A stretch of DNA of 49,652 nucleotides from UMGS1002 sp050946195 (GTDB taxonomy: Bacteria > Bacillota > Clostridia > Oscillospirales > CAG-272), in the NCBI GenBank assembly GCA_050946195.1, contig JBMNUI010000008.1, positions 1 through 49,652 on the forward strand, in the 5' to 3' direction. Position 1 is the first letter of the stretch. The number at the start of each line of letters is the position of its first letter. Made by a program: the position numbers and the translations under genes. Shown piece by piece: positions 1 to 7,926 of the stretch. Below the pieces are notes generated by a model. It saw nothing but the letters and a program-made list of their open reading frames with translations, was not told the DNA's origin and did no database searches.

Positions 1-154
1 AGAACAATCAGGAATAATATGGGTACCCTTTTCCTCAGCAATTAAAGAGAATTTTGAGAATATCGTATCTAGTTGCGGGTACAGATTTAGTTTTGAGCCG
101 CGTGGTTCTTTGTCAACAGAAAATAAAGCAGCGTGGCGGATAATGGTAACTTAA
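1..154 (+). CDS. 3' end of unidentified gene (partial)
   Basis: A reading frame is open from the window edge to a TAA at 152-154, giving about 50 C-terminal residues (ending AAWRIMVT). It is followed 13 bases later by the start of the ydbC-like gene, in the same direction and sharing its AT-rich composition, so it is probably the preceding gene of the same transcript. The residues have a normal protein-like composition (aromatics, mixed charges), which argues against a chance frame, but I do not recognise the family from this fragment. Confidence 0.5.
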   Translation, partial: EQSGIIWVPFSSAIKENFENIVSSCGYRFSFEPRGSLSTENKAAWRIMVT

Positions 155-167
155 AAGGGAGGTTATT

Positions 168-422
168 ATGGCAGACCGTAGCGTTTTTAAATATGAGATT
201 ATTAATGAATTAGGTATAATCTCTGAAGGTTCAAAAGGCTGGAGGAAAGAACTAAACCGTGTAAGTTGGAACGGTGGTGAACCGAAGTATGATATTAGGG
301 ATTGGAACGAAAAACATGATAAGATGGCAAAAGGTATCACACTTACCGAGGCTGAATTGCGAAAATTAAAAGAACTACTTGATGCCGAAATTGCGTTTTT
401 GGATAGCAGTGCAAGTAGCTAA
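168..422 (+). CDS. YdbC-like PC4/p15 coactivator-fold protein
   Basis: This 84-residue protein resembles the bacterial YdbC family, small single-stranded DNA-binding proteins with the fold of the eukaryotic coactivator PC4. The family pattern is visible: an N-terminal EIINELGIISEG strand pair, the core KGWRKELNRVSWNGGEPKYD followed by IRDW, then KMAKGITLTEAEL leading into a C-terminal amphipathic helix that mediates dimerisation. The last residues (DSSASS) are a short tail. The start ATG has a good AGGGAGG site six bases upstream. The gene is AT-richer than everything after position 560 and ends at a strong terminator, which suggests that it belongs to a different block of DNA. YdbC-type genes are often carried on integrative elements of Firmicutes; a cargo origin is inference. 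Confidence 0.85.
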   Translation: MADRSVFKYEIINELGIISEGSKGWRKELNRVSWNGGEPKYDIRDWNEKHDKMAKGITLTEAELRKLKELLDAEIAFLDSSASS

Positions 423-428
423 ATATTT

Positions 429-476
429 GAGACCAGCCGTAATAAGCAATATTCTTAGTACGGCTGGTCTCTTTTT
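429..476. terminator. Strong intrinsic terminator after ydbC
   Basis: A perfect 13-bp stem (GAGACCAGCCGTA paired with TACGGCTGGTCTC) is followed by CTTTTTG on the plus strand, seven bases after the ydbC stop. Confidence 0.9.
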
Positions 477-534
477 GACCCCGCTTGAAGAGAGTCGGTA
501 AAACATTCACTTGTTTTCGCAAATCCCTATGACT

Positions 535-561
535 AACGCCCTTTGCGGGTGTTGTTTTTTT
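535..561 (+). terminator. Second plus-strand terminator
   Basis: AACGCCC pairs with GGGTGTT (one G-T pair) around a five-base loop and is followed by GTTTTTTT. It lies immediately before the stop of the convergent LRR lipoprotein gene and would catch read-through from ydbC. Confidence 0.7.
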
Positions 562-564
562 GGC

Positions 565-1350
565 TTATTTCGTGTAGTTATAGCCGTATGACATTACATA
601 TGTTTCTGCAAAGGAACCTGCGACCACCTTAATGACCAGTGCCTCGCAGCCGTTGAAGGCGTTCTCCCCGATTTCCTCGGTGGAAGCCGATATCGAAATA
701 TCGGCAAGCTTGCTGCAACCGTTGAAGGAATATGCGCCGATGGACTTCACCCCCTCCATGCCGGTGAGCGAGACCAGCGAGTCGCACTCCCAGAAGGCGC
801 TGTCACCGATTGCGGTTACATTCTCGGGGATATCTATTGTTTCAAGTAAGTCACAGCCGTAGAATGTGTAGTTGCTGATCTCGCCCAGCGAGCCGGGAAG
901 CGTGATTGCCGAGATGGAAGTGCACTTGTAGAAAGCGCCAGCTCCGATCTCGGTGACGCTCTCGGGTATATTGATATTTTCAAGATATGAGCTGCCGGCA
1001 AACGCCCAAGCGCCAATAGTAGTCACTGTTTCCGGAATGGTTACCGAGGTTATGCTGTTGTCATAGTAGAAGGCTTTCGGGCCGATTTCGGTGACTTCAA
1101 TGCCGTCAATCTTGTCGGGGATCACAACCTGATGCTTTTCAAAGCTCCCGGTGTAACCTGTTATGGCAATTGTATTTTTTACCGTGATCTCATATTCAAA
1201 GATTTGTTTCCCGTTCTCTCCGGTTACTTCATAGACATTCTCTTTAACCTCGTTGTTCCCGCCTACAACAATCGGGGTGGTTTTTCCCGAACAGGAAACA
1301 AGTGTGAGAAGCAATGCAGCAAACAGGGCGGACACAATAAATTTCCTCAT
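565..1350 (-). CDS. BspA-like leucine-rich repeat lipoprotein
   Basis: The 261-residue product starts with a lipoprotein signal peptide (MRKFIVSALFAALLLTLVSC), whose Cys would be lipidated, so the mature protein should sit on the outer face of the membrane. From about residue 60 onward it consists of BspA/LRR_5-type repeats of about 23 residues with the pattern VTxIGxxAFxxCxxLxxIxIPESV, repeated about six times. Such repeats mediate binding to host or other surface proteins in gut and oral bacteria; the ligand here is unknown. The ATG at 1350 is preferred over an in-frame TTG 12 bases upstream because it has GGAGGT at five bases. A perfect sigma-A-type promoter lies at 1401-1429. It is a single-gene unit converging on ydbC. 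Confidence 0.88.
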   Translation of the reverse strand: MRKFIVSALFAALLLTLVSCSGKTTPIVVGGNNEVKENVYEVTGENGKQIFEYEITVKNTIAITGYTGSFEKHQVVIPDKIDGIEVTEIGPKAFYYDNSITSVTIPETVTTIGAWAFAGSSYLENINIPESVTEIGAGAFYKCTSISAITLPGSLGEISNYTFYGCDLLETIDIPENVTAIGDSAFWECDSLVSLTGMEGVKSIGAYSFNGCSKLADISISASTEEIGENAFNGCEALVIKVVAGSFAETYVMSYGYNYTK

Positions 1351-1400
1351 GTTTACCTCCAAGCCGCCGTGACGGCCAAAATATCTATTATGTCTTTACT

Positions 1401-1429
1401 ATTATAACCTACCCGGCTTTGATTGTCAA
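1401..1429 (-). promoter_or_regulatory. Promoter of LRR lipoprotein gene
   Basis: On the minus strand TTGACA is followed by 17 bases and TATAAT, a perfect match to the housekeeping consensus, about 50 bases upstream of the start codon. Confidence 0.9.
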
Positions 1430-1478
1430 TAGCTGTGTTTCGATGGATTTTATTTTTTATGAATTATTGAGCCGAAGA

Positions 1479-2096
1479 TTACATTTTTATCAGGGGCAGA
1501 AGGCGGTCGATGACCTCGGCTTCGGCCTTGGTCAGCCTTGCGAGCGACTCTGTATCCTGAAGGAAGGCCGAGTCCTCGGGATTTGTGTGAAAACCGTGCT
1601 CGATTAAGAACGCCCGGCGGCAGCCGCTTTGTGCGCTGTTGCGAAGAACTCCGTAATAATCCAGTTCGGGATTGTCGGGATGACGGCGGGTTTTGATGCC
1701 CCGGTCCTCGGTGTTCATCACCTTAACGACCGCATTGTTAAGCTCCCGCGCTATCGGTATGTTACCTGCCTCGTCGGATACCGAATAGAAGGTTTCGGCC
1801 CCCCTGATGCGCGGGTAGCGCTCGGGCGTCGCCGCGGTGCCGGGGGCATTAGAGTGCAGCGACAAAAATAAAATCGCCCCAGACTCTCCAGCCAGCCTGC
1901 CTCTCTCCTCAAGTGTCGGATTGTCCTCGACCCGCCGGCGGGTCAAAAATACCTCAAAACCGCGCATAACAAGCTCATTCTTGAGCAGGCAGGCAAGGAT
2001 AAAATTCTGGGTTCCTTCATAAAAGCCTTCTTTTGTTGTGTGCGGGTTGCCGAACTGCCCGTGTCCGGGGTCTAGCACGATAAGTCCTTTTGACAT
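1479..2096 (-). CDS. N-acetylmuramoyl-L-alanine amidase, Amidase_3 family
   Basis: The 205-residue protein is a nearly bare Amidase_3 (CwlC/AmiC-type) catalytic domain, which cleaves the bond between MurNAc and the L-alanine of the peptide stem. Zinc ligands and the catalytic Glu are visible: LDPGHG (His12), the Glu of YEGTQN (Glu27), LSLHSN and the late LIEHGFHTN motif. There is no signal peptide, transmembrane segment or wall-binding domain, so the enzyme would stay in the cytoplasm unless released by lysis or used inside the mother cell during sporulation, as CwlC is in Bacillus. That role is inference. It diverges from recG and has its own consensus promoter at 2175-2203; the leader contains an AGCCGG/CCGGCT hairpin. 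No terminator is obvious downstream. Confidence 0.9.
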   Translation of the reverse strand: MSKGLIVLDPGHGQFGNPHTTKEGFYEGTQNFILACLLKNELVMRGFEVFLTRRRVEDNPTLEERGRLAGESGAILFLSLHSNAPGTAATPERYPRIRGAETFYSVSDEAGNIPIARELNNAVVKVMNTEDRGIKTRRHPDNPELDYYGVLRNSAQSGCRRAFLIEHGFHTNPEDSAFLQDTESLARLTKAEAEVIDRLLPLIKM

Positions 2097-2174
2097 ACCG
2101 ATTTTCTCTCTGACCTGAAAGGATTATACGGCAGCCGGGGCGGGCTGTTTTGCCGCCGGCTTGGTATTGGTTTC

Positions 2175-2203
2175 ATTATACATATTATATAATGTCTTGT
2201 CAA
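2175..2203 (-). promoter_or_regulatory. Promoter of amidase gene
   Basis: TTGACA-N17-TATAAT, perfect consensus on the minus strand, about 80 bases upstream of the amidase start and back-to-back with the recG promoter. Confidence 0.9.
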
Positions 2204-2268
2204 GCAAAAAGCCGGCGTGTGGCTTGGCGCAAAATAAATCCGGTGCATAAAGCCGGCCTTCCGCGTGC

Positions 2269-2297
2269 TTGACAACCTGGAATTTGCGGTTTATAAT
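2269..2297 (+). promoter_or_regulatory. Promoter of recG
   Basis: TTGACA-N17-TATAAT on the plus strand, ending 28 bases before the GTG start of recG. The two divergent -35 boxes are 65 bases apart. Confidence 0.92.
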
Positions 2298-2325
2298 GGC
2301 AGTATAAACCCCTTGGAGGTGCGGT

Positions 2326-4458
2326 GTGTGGGAGGTGCTTGATAAACCGGTAAGGTCGCTGTACGGCGTGGGGGAAGTGCGCGCCGCAGCCTACCGTAAA
2401 GCCGGGGTAAACAGTATTTTCGACCTTCTGTATTACTTTCCGCGCGCCTATGAGAACCGCGGTGACATAAAGCTGCTCGCCGAGACCGATTGTGACAGGA
2501 AGAGCGCGGTGATCCTCACTGTCGCCACTGAGCCCCGCGGGGCGAGAATCCGCCGGGGGATGAGTCTTTTTAAATTCCGCGCATATGACGAGAGCGGCAC
2601 CTGTGTTATAACCTACTTCAATCAGGATTACCTGAAGGACAAATTTAAGCTCGGCGCGACATACCGCTTCTGGGGGAAGGTTGAGAGAGTTGGGCGGGGT
2701 TATGCCATGAGTTCCCCGGCATTCGAGCCTTATGTCGAGGGGACACCGCTGCCCGAACTGGTTCCGGTTTACAGGCTGGCCGAGGGGCTTGCCGCAAAGC
2801 AGGTGGCAAAGGACATCAAAACGGCGCTGTCGTTTGCGGCCGACAAGCTTGAGGACTGGCTGCCCGAGAACATTCGCGAAGAAAACCGGCTCTGCACGCT
2901 GGCCTATGCCTTGAGGAATATCCATGAGCCCGAGAGCTACCCGGCTCTGGCGGTGGCCAAGCGACGGCTTATATTCGACGAGCTCTTTATGTACTCGCTC
3001 GGCTTGGCGCTGGCCGGCAAAAGGGGGCGTCAGGGAGGGGCGGTGCCCTGCAGGAACAACGACATATCAAAGCTGACCCGGATGCTGCCCTACCGGCTGA
3101 CGGGTGCCCAGCTTCGCGTTATAAACGAAATCCGGGCCGACATGGAGCGCGATATACCGATGAGGCGGATTATTGTGGGGGACGTCGGCTGCGGTAAGAC
3201 CATTTGCGCCGCGGCGGCAATGCTGATTGCGGTCCAGAGCGGGCGTCAGGCGGCCCTGATGACTCCGACCGAGATACTTGCGCGGCAGCACTATGAGGAT
3301 TTGGCGCCGCTCTTTACCCAGCTCGGCATCAGCTGCGAGTTGCTGGTCGGCGCGACACCGCCCGCCAAGAAGCGACGGATTTATGAGGCGCTCGCCTCGG
3401 TTGACCCCGAACTGAGGCTGGATATAGTAATAGGCACTCACGCGCTGATATCCGACGGTGTGGAGTTTGCCGCGCTGGGGCTTGTTGTGGTTGACGAGCA
3501 GCAGCGCTTCGGGGTAAACCAACGCGCGGCACTGGCCGGCAAGAACGAAAAGGCGCACGTGTTGGTCATGAGCGCGACACCGATACCGAGATCCATGGCG
3601 CTGGTCCTCTACGGCGACCTTGACATATCAAGAATCGACGAGATGCCGCCCGGGCGCCAGCGGGTCGACACCTTTGTAGTTGATGAAAGCTACCGTGCTC
3701 GAGTAGACGCCTTTATAAAGAAGCTGACCGGCGAGGGCGGACAGGTGTATGTTGTCTGCCCGGCCATTGAGGAGGCCGATACCGTCGACAATGAAATCAG
3801 CATGTCGGATATAACTCTGGCCGACCTCGGCCGCTTCGCCGAAACCCAGCCTCCGCTCAAGGCGGTCGAGGTGTATGCCCGTGAGCTGGCAGAGCGGCTT
3901 CCCGGGGTTAAAATCGAGCTTATGCACGGAAGGCTGAAGGCCGCCGAGAAGGAGAAGATTATGCAGGCCTTTGCGGCCGGCGAGATTCAGGTGCTGGTTT
4001 CGACCACGGTTATTGAGGTCGGGGTCAACGTGCCCAACGCCTGCCTCATGATCGTAGAGAATGCCGAGCGTTTCGGCCTCTCGCAGCTCCACCAGCTCCG
4101 CGGCAGGGTGGGGCGGGGAAACCGCAAATCCTATTGTATTCTGATTTCCGACGCCACCGGCAAGGCCGCGCGGGCGCGGCTTGAGACAATCCGCATGACC
4201 TACGACGGCTTTCAAATCGCCGAGGCAGACCTCGGACTCCGCGGCCCGGGCGACTTTATCGGGGGCGCGGGCGCGGTCAGGCAGAGCGGCGGGCTGCGCT
4301 TCAGGCTGGCCGACCTCTGCGACGACACCGGGCTGATGAATACTGCCATGGAGGCCGCGCGAGCCCTGGTTCGGCGCGACCCGGAACTTGAGAGCTGCCC
4401 GAGGCTGCGCAAGGAAGTTGACAGGATGTTCTCGGGTGCCACATCCGAGATAAGCTAA
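2326..4458 (+). CDS. recG: ATP-dependent DNA helicase RecG
   Basis: RecG regresses stalled replication forks and branch-migrates Holliday junctions. The 710-residue length fits the family. In order: an N-terminal helical region with the GVGEVRAAAYRKAGV helix-hairpin-helix-like start, the OB-fold wedge domain (about 60-150) that splits the junction, a DEAD/DEAH motor with Walker A GDVGCGKT near residue 285, motif II as DEQQ followed by RFGV, motif III SATPIPRS, and the second motor domain with STTVIEVGVNVPNA and QLRGRVGRG (motif VI). The C-terminal hook region PGDFIG is present. The start is GTG at 2326 with GGAGG eight bases upstream. It is transcribed alone from a perfect promoter and followed by the protease lipoprotein gene 86 bases later. 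Confidence 0.97.
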   Translation: MWEVLDKPVRSLYGVGEVRAAAYRKAGVNSIFDLLYYFPRAYENRGDIKLLAETDCDRKSAVILTVATEPRGARIRRGMSLFKFRAYDESGTCVITYFNQDYLKDKFKLGATYRFWGKVERVGRGYAMSSPAFEPYVEGTPLPELVPVYRLAEGLAAKQVAKDIKTALSFAADKLEDWLPENIREENRLCTLAYALRNIHEPESYPALAVAKRRLIFDELFMYSLGLALAGKRGRQGGAVPCRNNDISKLTRMLPYRLTGAQLRVINEIRADMERDIPMRRIIVGDVGCGKTICAAAAMLIAVQSGRQAALMTPTEILARQHYEDLAPLFTQLGISCELLVGATPPAKKRRIYEALASVDPELRLDIVIGTHALISDGVEFAALGLVVVDEQQRFGVNQRAALAGKNEKAHVLVMSATPIPRSMALVLYGDLDISRIDEMPPGRQRVDTFVVDESYRARVDAFIKKLTGEGGQVYVVCPAIEEADTVDNEISMSDITLADLGRFAETQPPLKAVEVYARELAERLPGVKIELMHGRLKAAEKEKIMQAFAAGEIQVLVSTTVIEVGVNVPNACLMIVENAERFGLSQLHQLRGRVGRGNRKSYCILISDATGKAARARLETIRMTYDGFQIAEADLGLRGPGDFIGGAGAVRQSGGLRFRLADLCDDTGLMNTAMEAARALVRRDPELESCPRLRKEVDRMFSGATSEIS

Positions 4459-4544
4459 CTAACAAAACAGTATTGACAACTAATAAGCAACCTACCGGCC
4501 GAAACATGCTTAATCAAAAAAATATAATGCGGACAGGTGTTTTT

Positions 4545-6284
4545 ATGAAAAAATTTAATTATGTGACTTTTGTGCTTGCAATTCTTTTGATACTTTTACC
4601 GGCAATCTTCTCGGGCTGTGATGAGACCGAGGAGGTTAATTATATCACCTTCAATCCCGCGGGTGGAGTGATAGTCTCGGGTGCTGAGACGGCAATCTAC
4701 GACGGAACAGCCGAGGTGACCGCGCCCGAAGTGTCGCGCGAGGGCTATGTCTTTGTCGGTTGGGACAGAGAATTCTCAAGACCCGAGGCCGACATAACCG
4801 TAAATGCGGTATGGGATAAGCTGCATACCGTCACCTTCGACCCCATACCCGACCACAAGGACGACAACATCACGCAGACACTGACCTCGGGTGAGACGGT
4901 AGTCTACCCCGAGGACCCGGTGCGAGAGGGCTATGTCTTTGACGGCTGGGATGTCGAGGTTGTGACGGTCAGCGAGGACACGGTGATAACTGCCAAATGG
5001 AAAAAGCTCTACACAGTGACCTTCAACATTGACGGCGGGACGACCAATGATACCGGGCTGCTTGTGCAAACAGTGGTCGAGGGCGGGGCGGCGATACCGC
5101 CGGCTGCCGAGAAGCCGCTCATGGCTCTTGCAGGGTGGAACAAGGATATCTCAAATGTCACCTCCGACCTTGAAGTCACCGCAATCTGGGAGCGCCGGGT
5201 GCTGAGCGGTGTTGAGATAGCGGAGCTTGTAAGTCCGGCTACAGTCGAGGTTAATACATACAGGCGCAACAATCTTGAATGGAACACCGGCTCCGGCTTT
5301 TTCATAGACGACTCGGGGACGCTGGTCACTAATTACCATGTCATCGAGGACGCATACGAGATAAAGGTTACGCTTTACGACAACACCATCTGTCCGGTTG
5401 TCGAGATAATCGCGTTTGACAAGGAGCTTGACCTTGCGATCCTGAAAATCGACCGCAAGACCCCGTATCTTGAATTCGCACCCGAACTGCCAAAAAAGGG
5501 CGAGCAGGTTTACGCAATCGGCAGCGCGCTCGGCATGGAAGGGACCTTTACCTCCGGGGTGGTGTCGTATGTATCGCGCGAAATCGAGAAGAAGAAACAG
5601 ACATATATTCAGACCTCAGCGCCTATCTCACCCGGCAACAGCGGGGGGCCGCTGGTCAATGATAGGGGGTATGTGATAGGTGTCAACGCGCTGACAAGCC
5701 TCAACGGGCAAAATTTGAACTTTGCCATACCTATTGATAGGGTAAACCAGCTTGTTGAGAACAAGATGACGGTGAGGTCGTGGTTTGAAAAATACGTCGA
5801 GATGCAGTGGTGGCTGTTTGAAAAGACGGTTGACGAAAAGACCACCGCCGCGACCAGAAGCGTGCAGCGCATCTACAGCGGCGAGACCGTAAAGGCTACC
5901 TGTAAAGGCTCCTACGATGCCGACTACTATTACGACGATTTCGAGAAGAAATATGACGAAAACGGCAAGGAAGTTCCGGTTGACCTATATGTGTATCTCT
6001 ATTTGGAAGACATTAAACATATGGATCACCTATACTTCGGGTTTGCCGAAATGGACATCGGCACCAAGACGGTAGTAAAGCAGCCCGACTACGACGAGGC
6101 ATATTATTTCAAATATAAGGACGGGTATGTGGTATGGATAGCACTGTATGATATTTTCAATCAGAACATCAGTTTTACAAAAAACAAGCTGATAGCCTAC
6201 GTAGCAGGGGACTGCGACAAGACCATACCGTATTATATCTTTATGATGACCTCAGCCGACCAGAGCCGTCGGACTGAAGATTAA
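4545..6284 (+). CDS. InlB-repeat / trypsin-like (HtrA-type) protease lipoprotein
   Basis: A 579-residue surface lipoprotein with lipobox IFSGC. After the Cys come three InlB B-type (Listeria-Bacteroides) repeats, about residues 30-225, each with the ending REGYVFxGWD...ITxxAxW. Then comes a chymotrypsin-fold S1C domain with a full catalytic triad: His265 in NYHVIED, Asp296 in LDLAIL and Ser366 in GNSGGPL. The last 170 residues are rich in Tyr, Lys and Asp and match no family I recognise; there is no PDZ domain, unlike HtrA/DegP. The repeats placed before a protease suggest an adhesin-like stalk carrying a secreted protease; this is inference. The ATG at 4545 (MKKFNY) is chosen because it begins the signal peptide; its ribosome site (ACAGGTG) is weak. 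Confidence 0.88.
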   Translation: MKKFNYVTFVLAILLILLPAIFSGCDETEEVNYITFNPAGGVIVSGAETAIYDGTAEVTAPEVSREGYVFVGWDREFSRPEADITVNAVWDKLHTVTFDPIPDHKDDNITQTLTSGETVVYPEDPVREGYVFDGWDVEVVTVSEDTVITAKWKKLYTVTFNIDGGTTNDTGLLVQTVVEGGAAIPPAAEKPLMALAGWNKDISNVTSDLEVTAIWERRVLSGVEIAELVSPATVEVNTYRRNNLEWNTGSGFFIDDSGTLVTNYHVIEDAYEIKVTLYDNTICPVVEIIAFDKELDLAILKIDRKTPYLEFAPELPKKGEQVYAIGSALGMEGTFTSGVVSYVSREIEKKKQTYIQTSAPISPGNSGGPLVNDRGYVIGVNALTSLNGQNLNFAIPIDRVNQLVENKMTVRSWFEKYVEMQWWLFEKTVDEKTTAATRSVQRIYSGETVKATCKGSYDADYYYDDFEKKYDENGKEVPVDLYVYLYLEDIKHMDHLYFGFAEMDIGTKTVVKQPDYDEAYYFKYKDGYVVWIALYDIFNQNISFTKNKLIAYVAGDCDKTIPYYIFMMTSADQSRRTED

Positions 6285-6318
6285 AAAAGACAAGGCTACC
6301 GGTTTTCCGGTGGCCTTG
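6284..6318. terminator. Hairpin downstream of protease gene
   Basis: A 12-bp stem (CAAGGCTACCGG with CCGGTGGCCTTG, loop TTTT) begins seven bases after the stop. The plus side has no clear T run, whereas the minus side has TCTTTTTT, so it is best read as a structure ending the protease transcript with uncertain efficiency. Confidence 0.55.
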
Positions 6319-6466
6319 ATTATTGGAAATTTTTATAAATTTATTGCACGTTCTTATCTTGTCGGCGTTTTGTCTGAGTGGTAACATTTACTATGAAGAA
6401 TTATTGGCACAGAATCCAATCTTGGTCCCGCAATATAGCAGATTATTATGAAAAGGAGGTTTGCTT

Positions 6467-7789
6467 ATGCTGAAAAAGTCTTTTTCAATACTTTTGGTAA
6501 CCGCCATGGCGCTTATCATGCTGCCCTTTGAAGTCAGCGCTCTGCCCGAAGGAACCCCGATATCCACCGCAGCGGATTTTGAGGCGATGACCTCCGGCGG
6601 TACATATTATCTGACAAACGACATTGACCTCGGCGGAAAAGAATATGACAACTTCATATTCGATGAGTTCAGCGGTACCATCAACGGCTGCGGCTACAGT
6701 GTATTCAATTACACCCTTTTAGATACCAACGCCGCCTCAGACGTCGGGACTATCAGGCGTGCAAACAAAAACGGCGATCTGGTAATCACCGATCTGAGTT
6801 TCGGTAAAGAAGGTTACCCGGTAAAAATGCTGGTGACCGGGGCGGTAAACAAGAGCCACGGCGTGCTTTGCGGTGCGCAGGAAAACGCCAATACCATGAC
6901 CCTTACTAATGTTACCATTTATGCCGATATTGAGGTAACAACCCCTGATAAGTGCAATGTGGGCGGTTTTATCGGTTACAGCCGGAATTTTACCATGACA
7001 GGCTGCAAAACATACGGCGCCATCAAGGTCGGCAGCGGAATTGACATGGTTGACAACGTCTACCACAACGCCGGCGGTTTCGTTGGCAGCGCAAACCATG
7101 ACAGCGCAAAGCTTGAGAACTGTGAGAACTATGCAGAAATCACGACCTACTGCTCGCTAATTGAGGCAAGAGCAGCCGGTTTTATTGCATATACCGGCAA
7201 CTCGATTGAGCTGGTCAACTGCATAAACTACGGAGACATTACATGTGCCGATGCCCCGACACAGAAGTCCGACTCGCAGGTAGCCGGAATAATAGCCCAT
7301 GTCAACAAAGTGACCACTGTTGCTACTCTTGACAGATGTGAGAATTTCGGCAAGATAACAGGCACTCACTGGGTCTCCCCGTTTATTGCCCAGCTTTCGG
7401 GTGCGGCGTATCTTATCGGCTGCATCAACAACGGCGAGTACAGCAAGGATGCCGACGCTGTCGGACCGTTTGTCGGATATGAAAACGGGTATATCGAGAC
7501 AGACTCCGAATGCATCGATAAGACCGACCCCAACCCGACCACGACTCCGCAGGAAACCACAACAGACGCTCCTGGGACGACCACCGAGCCTGTGACAACC
7601 ACAACCGCCGCGCCCTCCGAAGAAGACACAACCACGGCGACTCCCAAAACCGACAAATCTGACGAAACCACAAAACCGGATGATAAGAAAAAGGATAAGA
7701 AGAGCTGCTCCGGCCTTATCACCTCGCCGGCAGCACTCGTATTCCTCTGTGGTGCGGCCTGTGGCGTTTTCAAAAAGAAGAAAGAATGA
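6467..7789 (+). CDS. GLUG-repeat surface protein with C-terminal membrane anchor
   Basis: The 440-residue product begins with a Sec signal peptide ending near FEVSALPEG. Residues 35-340 form a right-handed beta-helix-like region with GLUG-type turns (NVGGFIGYSRN, NAGGFVGSAN, AAGFIAYTGN, VAGIIAHVN), each followed by a CxNYGxI-like strand. A Thr/Pro-rich linker (TTTPQETTTDAPGTTTEP and on) comes next, then a Lys/Asp stretch, and the protein ends with SCSG, a hydrophobic segment and KKKKE. This order (exported domain, glycan-like linker, membrane anchor, positive tail) shows that it is displayed on the surface. No LPXTG sortase motif is present. The ATG at 6467 follows AAAGGAGGT by six bases. A larger GLUG protein without an anchor lies at 45646-47871. 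Confidence 0.85.
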   Translation: MLKKSFSILLVTAMALIMLPFEVSALPEGTPISTAADFEAMTSGGTYYLTNDIDLGGKEYDNFIFDEFSGTINGCGYSVFNYTLLDTNAASDVGTIRRANKNGDLVITDLSFGKEGYPVKMLVTGAVNKSHGVLCGAQENANTMTLTNVTIYADIEVTTPDKCNVGGFIGYSRNFTMTGCKTYGAIKVGSGIDMVDNVYHNAGGFVGSANHDSAKLENCENYAEITTYCSLIEARAAGFIAYTGNSIELVNCINYGDITCADAPTQKSDSQVAGIIAHVNKVTTVATLDRCENFGKITGTHWVSPFIAQLSGAAYLIGCINNGEYSKDADAVGPFVGYENGYIETDSECIDKTDPNPTTTPQETTTDAPGTTTEPVTTTTAAPSEEDTTTATPKTDKSDETTKPDDKKKDKKSCSGLITSPAALVFLCGAACGVFKKKKE

Positions 7790-7816
7790 CTAAGCAAGAA
7801 TAGCTGATCCATAAAG

Positions 7817-7856
7817 AAGAGCTGCCGCATATCGTCCGATAGCGGCAGCTCTTTGT
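7817..7856. terminator. Bidirectional terminator between convergent genes
   Basis: A 12-bp stem (AAGAGCTGCCGC with GCGGCAGCTCTT) lies between the ends of the GLUG gene and the CPBP gene, with short T-rich tails on both strands. Confidence 0.75.
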
Positions 7857-7926
7857 GCTGAAGCAGAGGCGCGAACGCCATTTATTAAACAATGAGCTCT
7901 GCTTTTTTGTATGTGATACTTCCTGT

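Noticed and set aside
2200..2925. A 241-codon minus-strand frame overlapping the recG start
   Set aside because: It crosses both promoters and the recG start, has no ribosome site and has a shadow-frame composition.
4490..4528. TTGACA near 4470 and TATAAT at 4523 as the promoter of the protease gene
   Set aside because: The two boxes are about 45 bases apart, too far for one promoter, and neither has a partner at 16-18 bases.
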